Shown: in pieces, positions 27,877 through 36,291 of the stretch
How the letters are laid out: the number at the start of each line of letters is the position of its first letter
Position numbering within the stretch: position 1 is the stretch's first letter
NCBI RefSeq assembly: GCF_010093445.1
Contig: NZ_PDWW01000027.1
Coordinates: 1-60,521 of the forward strand
Direction: 5' to 3'
DNA: 60,521 nucleotides
DNA from: Pseudoxanthomonas japonensis
Lineage (GTDB): Bacteria > Pseudomonadota > Gammaproteobacteria > Xanthomonadales > Xanthomonadaceae
Made by a program: the position numbers and the translations under genes
Notes under the pieces: model-generated
Seen by the model: the letters and a program-made list of their open reading frames with translations, nothing else
What the model was told of the DNA's origin: nothing
The model's database searches: none

Positions 27877-28296
27877 TCACCAGAAGGTAGATGGGTCCTG
27901 AAAAAACTCCGTTCGCGCGACAGTGAGCACTCGCTGGGGGTCTCTGGCCATTACATCTGCCGGCCGCTCACTGTCCAGCAGCAAATGTGGAGACATAAAC
28001 CACTCCACTATGCCCCATGTGTTCTTCCAGACCTGACTGGAGTAGGTCTCATAGACGGCTAACAGGTCGGGCATCTCCCTAATCAAAGCGTTATCCCGAA
28101 ACTGGAAGTCCGGATAGAGCCACTCATTGATGGGTCGATGCCAAACTGCGAGCAGTCTCCGTTGCTTGCGCCAGACCGTAAGCGTGGCCGCATCAATGCC
28201 GAGAGCCGACTGCACTGCCTGCCCCGATAGGCAGTTTCGCGCCAGCTCCAAGCGGTAAGTCGCCGCAGTGGCTGCCAAACTACTCCCCGTCGGCAT
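27877..28296 (-). CDS. MbcA/ParS-like (DUF2384-type) antitoxin candidate
   Basis: 139 aa. The N-terminal part looks like a DNA-binding helix set (LSGQAVQSALGIDAATLTVWRKQRRLLAVW). The C-terminal part fits the DUF2384 toxin-binding pattern: VWKNTWGIVEWFMSPHLLLDSERPADVMARDPQRVLTVA. Its start overlaps the end of the 290-aa gene by 17 bp, so the two are translated together. No RES-domain toxin is visible, so the upstream protein may be its partner. Motif-based and moderately sure. The gap 27717-27876 holds nothing I can name. Confidence 0.6.
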   Translation of the reverse strand: MPTGSSLAATAATYRLELARNCLSGQAVQSALGIDAATLTVWRKQRRLLAVWHRPINEWLYPDFQFRDNALIREMPDLLAVYETYSSQVWKNTWGIVEWFMSPHLLLDSERPADVMARDPQRVLTVARTEFFQDPSTFW

Positions 28297-29152
28297 AAGT
28301 ACCGGGCGCTATGCACCACATGAAGGACTGGACATCAATCATGTCTCGCGGCTCTAGCTCCGCTAGAGCGTCAAAAAGATAGCGGGAGAAGCCAAGTACA
28401 GAGTGATAGGTTCGCCAGTTGAGCTGGGGCGTGTAATTCAACTCGAACCCACATAGCTCAGCCGCGAACTGTGTAATCGTTGGCTTGACGAACATGTACC
28501 GATCGGGGTGAAGGAAGAACGGGAAGTAGGTGGCTGTTGTCCACTTACCAGCACCGATGCCATCCAACACCTTGGCGAACCCAGAGAACCGGCTCTCAAA
28601 AGAGTTGTCTCCGTGCAAAAGCCCATGAAGAGCCAGCGAGAAAAGACTGCGTCCCGCTTCACTCTTCAGGCCGTCGCGGAGGGAGATCTTCTCGCCAGGG
28701 TAGATCAGATTCGTGGAATTGATGAGCTTGAGGGCGCGTCGAACCACCTCAGCGTGATCACCTGCCGCCAGGAGTGCGTCGAATGGCTCCTTGCCGAGAA
28801 GGTCAGAGGCTTGCCTGTTGGCCTTGTCCTTATAGTCCCGCTCATGTCTTGCGAATCGCTCCCCCCGAAATCCTTCGGGGAACTGCGCCAGGAAGATCTG
28901 GATAGACTCCGGCAGACTCTTATAGCGGATGGCACTGGCGGACTTTGAGATCCTCAGGTTGTCCAAGACGGGATGTACCGCTTCACTTCCTGAGACGCGA
29001 AGCGGCGTGACATGCTTCAACGAAAGCTTCTTCTCGCCGGCACCGACGAAGAAGATCCGCACGTGATCCTCGCCGCCTTCCTCGAGTACTTCACCGACAC
29101 CCCAAGTCGGCATCCCCGGGTGGACCACGCGCTCACCTTTCAGATATTTCAT
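28280..29152 (-). CDS. DUF3553-containing protein, candidate partner of the DUF2384-like gene
   Basis: 290 aa, ATG 29152 preceded by AGAGGGGAACT. The N-terminal 50 residues match DUF3553 (GERVVHPGMPTWGVGEVLEEG ... VRIFFVGAGEKKL), a small beta domain also found at the ends of UvrD-like helicases. The rest is a helical domain with conserved-looking aromatics (ATYFPFFLHPDRYMFVKP, YHSVLGFSRYLFDAL). No catalytic motif is recognised. The 17-bp overlap with the following antitoxin-like gene suggests a toxin-antitoxin or defence pair, with this as the candidate effector. Confidence 0.65.
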   Translation of the reverse strand: MKYLKGERVVHPGMPTWGVGEVLEEGGEDHVRIFFVGAGEKKLSLKHVTPLRVSGSEAVHPVLDNLRISKSASAIRYKSLPESIQIFLAQFPEGFRGERFARHERDYKDKANRQASDLLGKEPFDALLAAGDHAEVVRRALKLINSTNLIYPGEKISLRDGLKSEAGRSLFSLALHGLLHGDNSFESRFSGFAKVLDGIGAGKWTTATYFPFFLHPDRYMFVKPTITQFAAELCGFELNYTPQLNWRTYHSVLGFSRYLFDALAELEPRDMIDVQSFMWCIAPGTYADGE

Positions 29153-29230
29153 CCAGTTCCCCTCTTTCGTTGGCCAATCTCGCTTGTATGTTGAGTAGCT
29201 GGAGCTTCTTCGCGGTTCAGCCCAAGGAGT

Positions 29231-30118
29231 TCATAGAGCGTCCCCCAGAGATTGGAGCGACTCCTCGTACCTAAGCAGAAGTCCCTGGAGCACGTAGGCC
29301 GAGCCGGCGGCGGTCATGAATCTGCCGGTTGTCTCAAACTCCTCGTACAGATGAAGCGGTCGCGGGTGCATGGTCCCGTTTACAACTGAACCTGCAAAGG
29401 CATGCGTTTCCTGAGCCACGAAGAGCGCCAACTCGGCGGTGGCGTAGGTAAGTGCCCCTAAGGAAAGGAAGTTGAGTTGGCCGGGGTCAGAAAGTGCTGG
29501 TGAGAAAGCACTGAACAACGATGAGTTGCGACCTCCATGCGTGCTCTCGGAGAACATCTTCTTGGCCTCCCGATGACGCTCTACCAGTACACGTGCCCGA
29601 TCTTCTGGAACTCCGCACGCAAGAAGATACTGGGTCATCTTGTCGTACACCTTGCCGTAGCCGATGTGTTTGTTCCAGAAGTCGTTCGTATCATGTGTGC
29701 TCGCAAAGGCGCGGCATGTGTCTGCGCTCAATGCCAATGCCATCGCGATCTCGATGTCCTCGACAAAAGTCCGTGCCAGAACCCGCGCCGTCATGTCTTG
29801 TCCGATGGCCAGAAGCTCCCTGATCGAGACGATGTCTCTCTTGAGCTTGGAGACCATGACGGCGTAACCCATAAGCTCGCTACTCAAGGGGAACTGATAC
29901 AAGAACCGTTCGAACTGCACGAAGAACTGGACGCTTTCGTCCAGCAGGATGAACCAGGGTTGCAGCTTCTCGTCGATCTTCTTTGATAGCCGAGATCGTA
30001 GGTCTAAAAGCTCCTTGGCGATATCCATGCGGCCATAGTCCGCAGGAATGACAGCAGCGAGTTGTAGCCGGTCCGCTTCTGTGACCAGATCACTGACAAC
30101 TGATGGCTCAATTCTCAT
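29231..30118 (-). CDS. hypothetical alpha-helical protein
   Basis: 295 aa, ATG 30118 with a strong GGAAGGGG site before it (longer in-frame starts upstream lack one). Predicted all-helical: SVQFFVQFERFLYQFPLSSELMGYAVMVSKLKRDI, LLAIGQDMTARVLARTFVEDIEIAMALAL, and a His-rich loop with HIGYGKVYDKMTQYLLACG. The layout resembles DUF5677-like unknowns of defence islands, but I cannot assign it. It lies between two antitoxin-like genes on the same strand. Confidence 0.65.
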   Translation of the reverse strand: MRIEPSVVSDLVTEADRLQLAAVIPADYGRMDIAKELLDLRSRLSKKIDEKLQPWFILLDESVQFFVQFERFLYQFPLSSELMGYAVMVSKLKRDIVSIRELLAIGQDMTARVLARTFVEDIEIAMALALSADTCRAFASTHDTNDFWNKHIGYGKVYDKMTQYLLACGVPEDRARVLVERHREAKKMFSESTHGGRNSSLFSAFSPALSDPGQLNFLSLGALTYATAELALFVAQETHAFAGSVVNGTMHPRPLHLYEEFETTGRFMTAAGSAYVLQGLLLRYEESLQSLGDAL

Positions 30119-30262
30119 TCGGTTCCCCTTCCCCAAGAGGATGGTGGGTGACGCTTCTCGGCAGATACTAGTGCACGTTCGTCTGGCTCGCGAGTTCCAT
30201 CCGGTAATAGCCACTAGGCCGGCGTAACCGCTTGAAGTAAGGCTTGTACGCGCGATTCACAG

Positions 30263-30640
30263 CTAACCCGTAGCTCCTGCTATGAGGTTCAGAGCGTAGG
30301 CGTGAACCGCGGCGGTCCTCCCCTGAGACACGTACTGCTCAGCGGTAGCGCCTCCCAGTTCTGTCAATGGAGCATGGCGAAACCAGGTAACGGCGCGCTC
30401 GATGTCCAAGTCACTGAACTCAGTAAGTACGGCTATGACGCTAGCGGCGTTGCGCATGTAGTTCTGCAGTGGCTCTGACTCCGGAGCATGCGAGATGGCA
30501 TCTGGCTGCACGTGTGCCAGATCAGCGAGCGTCTCCAAGTCGACATGGAACCGTTTGGCGAATAGTCTCGGAGAAATGGTTCTTTTCTCGCATAGTCCCG
30601 CTAGGAAATTGCTTGATGGCTTATGCGGAGCGGATGTCAT
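30263..30640 (-). CDS. second DUF2384/MbcA-like antitoxin candidate
   Basis: 125 aa. C-terminal signature similar to Xre/MbcA/ParS antitoxins: FSDLDIERAVTWFRHAPLTELGGATAEQYVSQGRTAAVHAYA, where the W-F-x-x-x-P-L-x-E-L-G-G-x-T core is the toxin-binding part. The N-terminus (FAKRFHVDLETLADLAHV) resembles an HTH. No RES toxin adjoins it; the nearest same-strand gene, 144 bp downstream, is the 295-aa unknown. It may be an orphan antitoxin or pair with that protein. Confidence 0.65.
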   Translation of the reverse strand: MTSAPHKPSSNFLAGLCEKRTISPRLFAKRFHVDLETLADLAHVQPDAISHAPESEPLQNYMRNAASVIAVLTEFSDLDIERAVTWFRHAPLTELGGATAEQYVSQGRTAAVHAYALNLIAGATG

Positions 30641-30761
30641 TGCCTGTGTACCTTTGAACGAAATTCTCGGTGATGTTGCTCGACCCGCAGGTGTGTTCAG
30701 TATGTCCGGTCGTCTTGTCCATTCGGTTTCCGTGCCATTGCATAGCTGCCTGTTCTTTTAT

Positions 30762-31046
30762 TTATGGGCCGTCAGGCCAGCTGAGCCTCGTGGAGTGTCT
30801 CAATGGTTCGAAGTCCCAGTCACTCTGTTCGGGGAGTGCTTGGTCCGGTGAGGCCAACTGAATGCTGAGGACAGACTCGCGAATCGACTCCGCCAGCCAG
30901 GTGACGTCTTCCACAGTAGGGAAGTGTCTAGCGATCGTTGCGGCCCTTCGCCTGATGTAAACGGGAAGTGCTTCGTCACGCGCAATGTCGACAAGGAAAC
31001 TCCCTGCCCACAACAACGCTCGGGTCCTTTCATCTGGCATGGTCAT
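30762..31046 (-). CDS. BPSL0761-family small protein
   Basis: 94 aa started at ATG 31046 to give MTMPDERTRALLWAGSFLVDIARDEALPVYIRRRAATIARHFPT, the typical N-terminus of this family, named from a Burkholderia pseudomallei genomic island. Function unknown; family members are frequent island cargo. A longer frame upstream would overlap the 285-aa gene and is rejected. Confidence 0.75.
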   Translation of the reverse strand: MTMPDERTRALLWAGSFLVDIARDEALPVYIRRRAATIARHFPTVEDVTWLAESIRESVLSIQLASPDQALPEQSDWDFEPLRHSTRLSWPDGP

Positions 31047-31140
31047 GAGATGGCCTCGAAATAGTCGGGTTAGAGCATGGCTTTGGCCGATATCAGGTAG
31101 TGAGACCGCGACTGCACCGATGTCTGGCGGCACGATGGTG

Positions 31141-31998
31141 TCAAGCAGACCCGGAAGCCCGACGGCGCCGGAAGGCGTCCAAGGAGATAAGGTTGCTCGG
31201 GCCATTAGGCTCTTGTCCGTCCAATCCTCCCCAGTGGGCATCAAGCCAGCTTGTATCAGCCAGATGATTGACATGCTCCAGGGTGGAAAGGGCCAGCGGG
31301 CTGAGGGAGAGGCGGTACTCGTGCTCCATCAGTTCCCTAAGAACGTCCGCATCCTCTGGATACCCTTGGGCAAGATGCGACATGGATCCATCGATTTGCC
31401 TGAGCAGGTGCAAGGCATGCTCGCCATCTGACCATTGCTCCGGCGGCCAAGCCTGCCCTGCGTTTCGAAGCAGGGCGAACGTCATCCCCACGGCGCGCTG
31501 GAAGGATGACAACCCCACACCCCACTGGACCAGTTCGGCATTGATGATGGCTTTCTCCGCCAAGGAGCAGGGTTCGCCGTCGGCCTCAAGCGCCGCGCTC
31601 CAGTAGTTGTAGAACAGCGGCCGCAGGGCAAAGACGTCATGCAGAAGTTGTTGCAAGCCCGGGTGACGGATCTGATCCACCAGTGAGCGGAAACGTGCAA
31701 CCAGTTTCGCGGTGCCTGCGACTTCGGGGATGAGGTCGATGACCTGCAAGGCTGGCTGCCACTGGATCCGGTCAATGACAGAGGTCAATCCCACTGGCTG
31801 GCCAAAGGGCTGGATACTCACGGTGCCAGTCAGTACTGAATCCGTGTTGGCTGCATTGAAGTGATGCCAGGTCCACGCGGCGAGCTCGCCGTCCGGATGG
31901 ATCACGCGCACCGATTGGAGGCCATCGCCGCTGATCAGGCCTGGTTCGAGAACGGCATCGAAGGTAACGGGGTGGGTGATCAGGGGTTGCTTGTTCAT
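31141..31998 (-). CDS. hypothetical island protein
   Basis: 285 aa, ATG 31998 with AAGGAAGA upstream. Mostly helical with Trp-rich segments (LAAWTWHHFNAANTD, FALRPLFYNYWSAALEADG, WPPEQWSDGEHALHLLRQID). No catalytic motif recognised. It follows the integrase on the same strand and precedes the BPSL0761-family gene, so it belongs to the integrase module cargo. Confidence 0.6.
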   Translation of the reverse strand: MNKQPLITHPVTFDAVLEPGLISGDGLQSVRVIHPDGELAAWTWHHFNAANTDSVLTGTVSIQPFGQPVGLTSVIDRIQWQPALQVIDLIPEVAGTAKLVARFRSLVDQIRHPGLQQLLHDVFALRPLFYNYWSAALEADGEPCSLAEKAIINAELVQWGVGLSSFQRAVGMTFALLRNAGQAWPPEQWSDGEHALHLLRQIDGSMSHLAQGYPEDADVLRELMEHEYRLSLSPLALSTLEHVNHLADTSWLDAHWGGLDGQEPNGPSNLISLDAFRRRRASGSA

Positions 31999-32115
31999 TG
32001 GTCTTCCTTGGATGAGTGGCTTATGACTGGGCTTTGGGGCGCAGGAGGGCTTTGTCCGACGCAAACACGTTGGACCGGTCGAACTCGGTGGGTGAACAAC
32101 TTGTTGAGGGTGCCG

Positions 32116-33426
32116 TTACTGCTGTTGCAGCTGGGCGACCAAGGCTTCGAGCTGTTTGCGTGTCAGCACAGACAAAGGAGTAGCCGTGCCATGCGGGGCA
32201 TCCTTCGTCCGGGCAGCGCTACTGGTCGGCATGGAAGAGGCGGTGACCAGCCCCGTGAAGGCCTTGCCGTCGTTGCGGGTGAGGTTGGGCACGTATCGCG
32301 AGTAGACCCGGAACAACATTTCCGTATTGGCGTGGCCCAAGGTTCGGGCCACCCATTCCGGGTTCTCGCCTGAAGCCAACATCAGCGTGGCTGCCGTATG
32401 GCGGGTCTGATAGGGCCTACGGGGCACCAAGCCTAGATGGCGGAGCAGGGGGTGCCAGACCCGGTTGGTGAAGTTGACCAGATTGATCGGATCACCGTTG
32501 CGCTGTGCAAAGACCCAGCGGCAGTCCTCGGAAACCAGCTTCTGCTGTTCCAGCAAGGCGTTCCGCACCAAGGGAACCATCGGGATGTCCCGCATTGAGC
32601 CATCGGTCTTGGTGTTCTCCAGCTTCCCTTTGACGATCGACTGGCGGATCAGGATCAGATCCTGCTCAAAGTCGATGTGCTTCCACTCCAGGGCATTGAT
32701 CTCGCCTGTCCGCATTCCCGTAAAGAAGCGGGTAGCCAGGTACGGATGCCAGTCTTTGCGGACAGTGCCGAGCGCACGGTGGACCTCATCCAGCGAAAGC
32801 GGCTGGATGTCGAGCTTGGGCAGGCGCAGCGGCTTGATGTTCCGGAACGGGGTGAGGAACTCATAGCGCTCGGAGGCCTCGGCCATCAACATCCGCAGGG
32901 GCGTCATGATGTGATTGATCCTCGAGGGAGACAGGGCGCCGCCGCCTTTGCCGGTTTGCTTGCCCAATTCGGCCCGGAAGGCCAGCAAATCTGCCCGCGT
33001 GATTTCAGCCAGCGGCTTCTCACCCAGCTTGGGAAGGATGTGCTGATGCAGGGTCCCTTCAACCGTGTCGGCATGGGTTTGGCGCCAGCGCGGCAGGTTC
33101 TCTTGGTACCAGGTCCCGGCGAACTGCCCCAGCGTCGGTGTGGAGGGACCCCTATCCGGCGAGGCATGGCTGCGTGTCGCCACCGCCGTCGGAGTGGCCT
33201 GCATGTCGCCGTCAAACTGGCTGGCGCGAGGACTGTCTGGGAAGAACGCTCGGTAATCGAACGTTCCTTTGGCCATCTCGCGCTTGATGCGATTGGCGAA
33301 AGTTTCCAAGGTTCGACGGTTGGCTGGTGTGTCCTTCAGGGCGGTCTGCTCTTTGCACCGTTTGCCGCGGAACGAAAAGTCCAAGTAGAGGTTGTTGGTC
33401 TCAGGGCGCAAGCGAACCTTAGCCAT
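32116..33426 (-). CDS. site-specific tyrosine integrase
   Basis: 436 aa, ATG 33426 (MAKVRLRPETNNLYLDFSFRGKR, an Arm-DNA-binding DUF3596-type start). A central SAM-like core-binding domain (TLGQFAGTWYQENLPRW) precedes the catalytic domain. All key residues are visible: R239 in FTGMRTGEINALEW, TRHTAATLMLASGE (R342, H343), the GH of VARTLGHANTEM and the nucleophile in FRVYSRY. The start overlaps an excisionase-like gene by 8 bp. It lies about 17 kb from either island end, so it probably belonged to a separate element nested in, or fused with, the tRNA-Arg island. Confidence 0.93.
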   Translation of the reverse strand: MAKVRLRPETNNLYLDFSFRGKRCKEQTALKDTPANRRTLETFANRIKREMAKGTFDYRAFFPDSPRASQFDGDMQATPTAVATRSHASPDRGPSTPTLGQFAGTWYQENLPRWRQTHADTVEGTLHQHILPKLGEKPLAEITRADLLAFRAELGKQTGKGGGALSPSRINHIMTPLRMLMAEASERYEFLTPFRNIKPLRLPKLDIQPLSLDEVHRALGTVRKDWHPYLATRFFTGMRTGEINALEWKHIDFEQDLILIRQSIVKGKLENTKTDGSMRDIPMVPLVRNALLEQQKLVSEDCRWVFAQRNGDPINLVNFTNRVWHPLLRHLGLVPRRPYQTRHTAATLMLASGENPEWVARTLGHANTEMLFRVYSRYVPNLTRNDGKAFTGLVTASSMPTSSAARTKDAPHGTATPLSVLTRKQLEALVAQLQQQ

Positions 33427-33655
33427 GTGCCACGCCGCCATTTGCCATTGGGATCAGCGGGGTGTGGGCCGAGGAGGCAGTGTGAATGTCGCGCTCGATG
33501 GCCTCCCAGACGAAAAGGAGCTTCCGCCCGCCGAAGGGACGGATGTAGTGGATGCCCTCCAGCAGGACGCTATCTTTGAGGCGGTTGCGGATGGTTCGAA
33601 CGTCGTAGTGGATGCGTTCCGACAACTGTTCAGTGGTAAGGTAAGTACTGCTCAT
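33419..33655 (-). CDS. AlpA/excisionase-like winged-helix protein
   Basis: 78 aa, ATG 33655 with GGAGAG upstream. N-terminal HTH of MerR/AlpA type: YLTTEQLSERIHYDVRTIRNRLKDSVLLEGIHYIRPFGGRKLLFVWEAIE, where GRKLLF forms the wing. Overlap with the integrase start marks it as the directionality factor of that integrase. Confidence 0.8.
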   Translation of the reverse strand: MSSTYLTTEQLSERIHYDVRTIRNRLKDSVLLEGIHYIRPFGGRKLLFVWEAIERDIHTASSAHTPLIPMANGGVAHG

Positions 33656-33680
33656 CAATGCTCTCCTATGCAGATATCCG

Positions 33681-33737
33681 CTATCACGTGATAGTCAAAA
33701 TCATCATGAGATGACGATACTAGCTATCGGATGACGA
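33681..33737. promoter_or_regulatory. operator region between excisionase and Xre genes
   Basis: A perfect 14-bp palindrome CTATCACGTGATAG (33681-33694) and two direct GATGACGA boxes (33710-33717, 33730-33737) occupy the divergent intergenic region. This is the usual site for an Xre-type repressor that controls an excisionase-integrase operon. Confidence 0.6.
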
Positions 33738-33780
33738 AAAGCAAGATCGTTTGATTATTTTAATAATCGGTATTCAGTCA

Positions 33781-34032
33781 ATGTTAAGATTCAAGTTGCG
33801 GGAGCGGATAGCCGACCTCGAGTTCCGAGAGCGGAAGCGAGTCCAACTGCAGGAGATCGCAACCGCCACCGGCTTGAATCGGATGACGCTTTCAAAGCTC
33901 GTCAACCAGCATGGAGCAAATGTCCAAACGGACGTGCTCGACAAGCTATGTGCCTATTTCGGATGCCGGATCGAGGATCTGGTCGAGCATGTCCCGGACG
34001 AGTTGCAGGGACACTCGGATATCGTCCAGTGA
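33781..34032 (+). CDS. Xre/Cro-type HTH regulator
   Basis: 83 aa, ATG 33781 (MLRFKLRERIADLEF). HTH of the minimal Cro/CI type: QLQEIATATGLNRMTLSKLVNQHGANVQTDVLDKLCAYFGCRIEDLV. Divergent from the excisionase-integrase pair across a palindrome, so it is the likely repressor of mobility in this module. Confidence 0.88.
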   Translation: MLRFKLRERIADLEFRERKRVQLQEIATATGLNRMTLSKLVNQHGANVQTDVLDKLCAYFGCRIEDLVEHVPDELQGHSDIVQ

Positions 34033-34111
34033 GACGTGTATGGCCTAGGGTCTTGGCCGCGCGGGTGGACGCTGACAGGGGGCGGACATGAGTCTTGGGG
34101 CCAGCATCTGC

Positions 34112-34597
34112 TCAGATGCGGGGAAGAGGGAGTTGGCGACTTCGAACTTTCTGATCAAGTCCCTCGATCTGGATGTTTCCCTTGCCTCGCCCAGCCCATG
34201 CGGCGAGCTTGCGGCCGACGGCGTCAGGGTCGCTGCGGACAGCACATTCCCATACGACCGCAACGCGCCAACCGACATCGATCAAGGCGGAAATTGCCGT
34301 CTCGTCCCGTTCCTGATTGCGTCGCAGTTTCTCGTCCCAGAAGTCGGGGCGGGTTTTGGGAAGGCGAAAGTAGGGGCAGCCCGCGTGGCAATGCCAGAAG
34401 CAGCCATGCACAAACACGACCGTTTTCCATTTAGGCAAAACCAGATCGGGTTTGCCTGGCAGTTCCTTGTCATGCAATCGATATCTGAAGCCGGCTCGCC
34501 AGAGCTGCTTCCGCACCCGCAATTCCGGGCCGGTGTCCTTGCCCCGGATACGTGACATCAATGCGGAGCGCTTGTCAGCGCTCATCACGTCAACCAT
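34112..34597 (-). CDS. vsr: Vsr very-short-patch-repair endonuclease
   Basis: 161 aa. Nicks beside T in T:G mismatches arising from deaminated 5-methylcytosine at the partner methylase's sites. Seen: MSADKRSALMSRIRGKDTGPELRVRKQLW, GFRYRLHDKELPGKPDLVLPKWKTVVFVHGCFWHCH (catalytic Asp and the FxHGCFWHxH zinc/active-site block) and TRPDFWDEKLRRNQERD. ATG 34597 is used; ATG 34585 is possible. It diverges from the cytosine methylase with only 18 bp between start codons, so each promoter must lie in the other's coding region or within those few bases. Confidence 0.93.
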   Translation of the reverse strand: MVDVMSADKRSALMSRIRGKDTGPELRVRKQLWRAGFRYRLHDKELPGKPDLVLPKWKTVVFVHGCFWHCHAGCPYFRLPKTRPDFWDEKLRRNQERDETAISALIDVGWRVAVVWECAVRSDPDAVGRKLAAWAGRGKGNIQIEGLDQKVRSRQLPLPRI

Positions 34598-34615
34598 ATC
34601 GTCAGAGTCCAGATC

Positions 34616-36214
34616 TTGTCCGCAGCACGTAAACGCAAACGCAGCACCATCGGTGTAATCGACATCTTCGCAGGCCCCGGCGGGTTGGGCGAGGGGTTCA
34701 GCGGCTTCGAAACCGTTCCCGGCTCCGGCATGCACCCGTTCGAACTTGCCGTTTCTGCCGAGATGGAGGCATCTGCCCATTCAACCTTGCGTCTGCGCGC
34801 GTTCTATCGACTGCTGGTTCGGCAGGAGGGAAGCGTGCCTCGAGACTACTTTGCCTACCTTGAAAAGGTAGCTAAGGGTGAAGCATTGCCGCCCTCCGTC
34901 CACTTCGGGGAGGGGAAATGGAAGCCGCTTTGGGATCAGGCCGAAGAGGAGGCCTTGAACCTGACACTGGGTGTGGAAAAAGACAATCGCGCCCTTCTTG
35001 ATCGGATCGAGGCGGTGAAGGATGAGTTCGAGGAAATGATTCTGATCGGGGGCCCCCCATGCCAGGCGTATTCGCTTGTGGGGCGTTCCCGGCAGAAAAA
35101 AGTGAAAGGCTTCAGGAGCAAGGGCACAACGAAGCACTTCCTCTACAAGCAGTATCTCGACATCCTTGCGGAGTATTCGCCCGCCGTCTTCATCATGGAA
35201 AACGTCAAGGGCATCCTGACATCGAAAGTCGGGAACAATGAGATGTTCGCGGCCATCATGCGGGATCTGGCCGACCCATCCGCGGCGTTGTCTGGGTCCT
35301 CCCGACCAGGCAAGAAGGACAAGCGATACGTTCTTCTGCCCATCCACCTGGATGAAGCGCAGAAGCGAACCACCGAACTGGTAGCGGACAACCCTGCCGC
35401 CTTCATCATCCGCTGCGAAAACCATGGCATTCCACAGGCAAGGCATCGGGTGATCATCATGGGGATCCGCGAGGATCTGATGCATCCGGGCGTCGCTACG
35501 GTGCCGGGGCTGCCTGTATCTGACAGCGAGATCCCGATCGAAAAAGCGTTGGCAGGCCTGCCGAAACTACGGAGCGGATTGAGTCGACAGCAGGACGATC
35601 CGGAGCTGTGGAAATGGGCTATGGAGTCCGAGCGGGATTGGGTGCTAAAGGTTCTTGGGACGAGCATGCCGAATGTCTCTGGGCGGCTCAAGAAGCTGAA
35701 GCCATCCCACGGGTTGCCGCGCAGCTCCATCAGATACAGCGAAGGGACGAGTTGCTTTACGGAGAAGCTGCGGAACTCCGACCAGACGGTGGTTCTAAAC
35801 CATGAAACTAGGGGCCACATGCAGTCGGATCTGGGCCGCTACATGTTCTGCGCGGCCTTCGCCAAGGAGCACAAGCGCTCGCCCTCCAGCGAGGAATTCC
35901 CGAAGCGGCTGGCCCCGGATCACAAGAATTGGGAATCCGGCGCATTCGCCGATCGCTTCCGAGTGCAGAGGCAGGAGCGACCTTCAAATACCGTGACCAG
36001 CCATCTTTCCAAGGATGGTCACGCCTTCATTCATTGGGATCCAAAGCAATGTCGCAGCCTCACTGTTCGTGAAGCTGCACGTTTGCAAACCTTCCCGGAC
36101 GACTATCTGTTCATGGGAAACCGGACCCAGCAATACATCCAGGTCGGAAATGCAGTTCCGCCAATGCTGGCGCGTGAAATTGCACAAGTGGTCTGGTCGA
36201 TCATTAAAAAGTAA
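34616..36214 (+). CDS. C5-cytosine DNA methyltransferase
   Basis: 532 aa, with an apparent TTG start at 34616. It transfers methyl from SAM to cytosine C5. Motifs in order: I (VIDIFAGPGGLGEGF), IV (GGPPCQAYS, with catalytic Cys), VI (FIMENVKG), VIII (QARHRVIIMG), a long target-recognition region, IX (REAARLQTFPDDY) and X (VGNAVPPMLA). Longer than minimal enzymes because of an insert between motifs I and IV (about 40-135). Its partner is Vsr, and it heads the MORC/Z1 operon, which probably spares or targets DNA according to this mark. Recognition sequence unknown. Confidence 0.93.
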   Translation: MSAARKRKRSTIGVIDIFAGPGGLGEGFSGFETVPGSGMHPFELAVSAEMEASAHSTLRLRAFYRLLVRQEGSVPRDYFAYLEKVAKGEALPPSVHFGEGKWKPLWDQAEEEALNLTLGVEKDNRALLDRIEAVKDEFEEMILIGGPPCQAYSLVGRSRQKKVKGFRSKGTTKHFLYKQYLDILAEYSPAVFIMENVKGILTSKVGNNEMFAAIMRDLADPSAALSGSSRPGKKDKRYVLLPIHLDEAQKRTTELVADNPAAFIIRCENHGIPQARHRVIIMGIREDLMHPGVATVPGLPVSDSEIPIEKALAGLPKLRSGLSRQQDDPELWKWAMESERDWVLKVLGTSMPNVSGRLKKLKPSHGLPRSSIRYSEGTSCFTEKLRNSDQTVVLNHETRGHMQSDLGRYMFCAAFAKEHKRSPSSEEFPKRLAPDHKNWESGAFADRFRVQRQERPSNTVTSHLSKDGHAFIHWDPKQCRSLTVREAARLQTFPDDYLFMGNRTQQYIQVGNAVPPMLAREIAQVVWSIIKK

Positions 36215-36291
36215 GGGGCATTCCGGGGGGATAACCAGATGAATGAAGGACCTGAGCACCTCCAAGGTATCGGTGCGGTGTAGTTTCCAAG

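Noticed and set aside
32116..33426. Integron integrase (IntI) for the cassette array
   Set aside because: It has a phage-type arm-binding N-terminus, overlaps an excisionase gene, lies 9 kb from the array, and no attI adjoins it.
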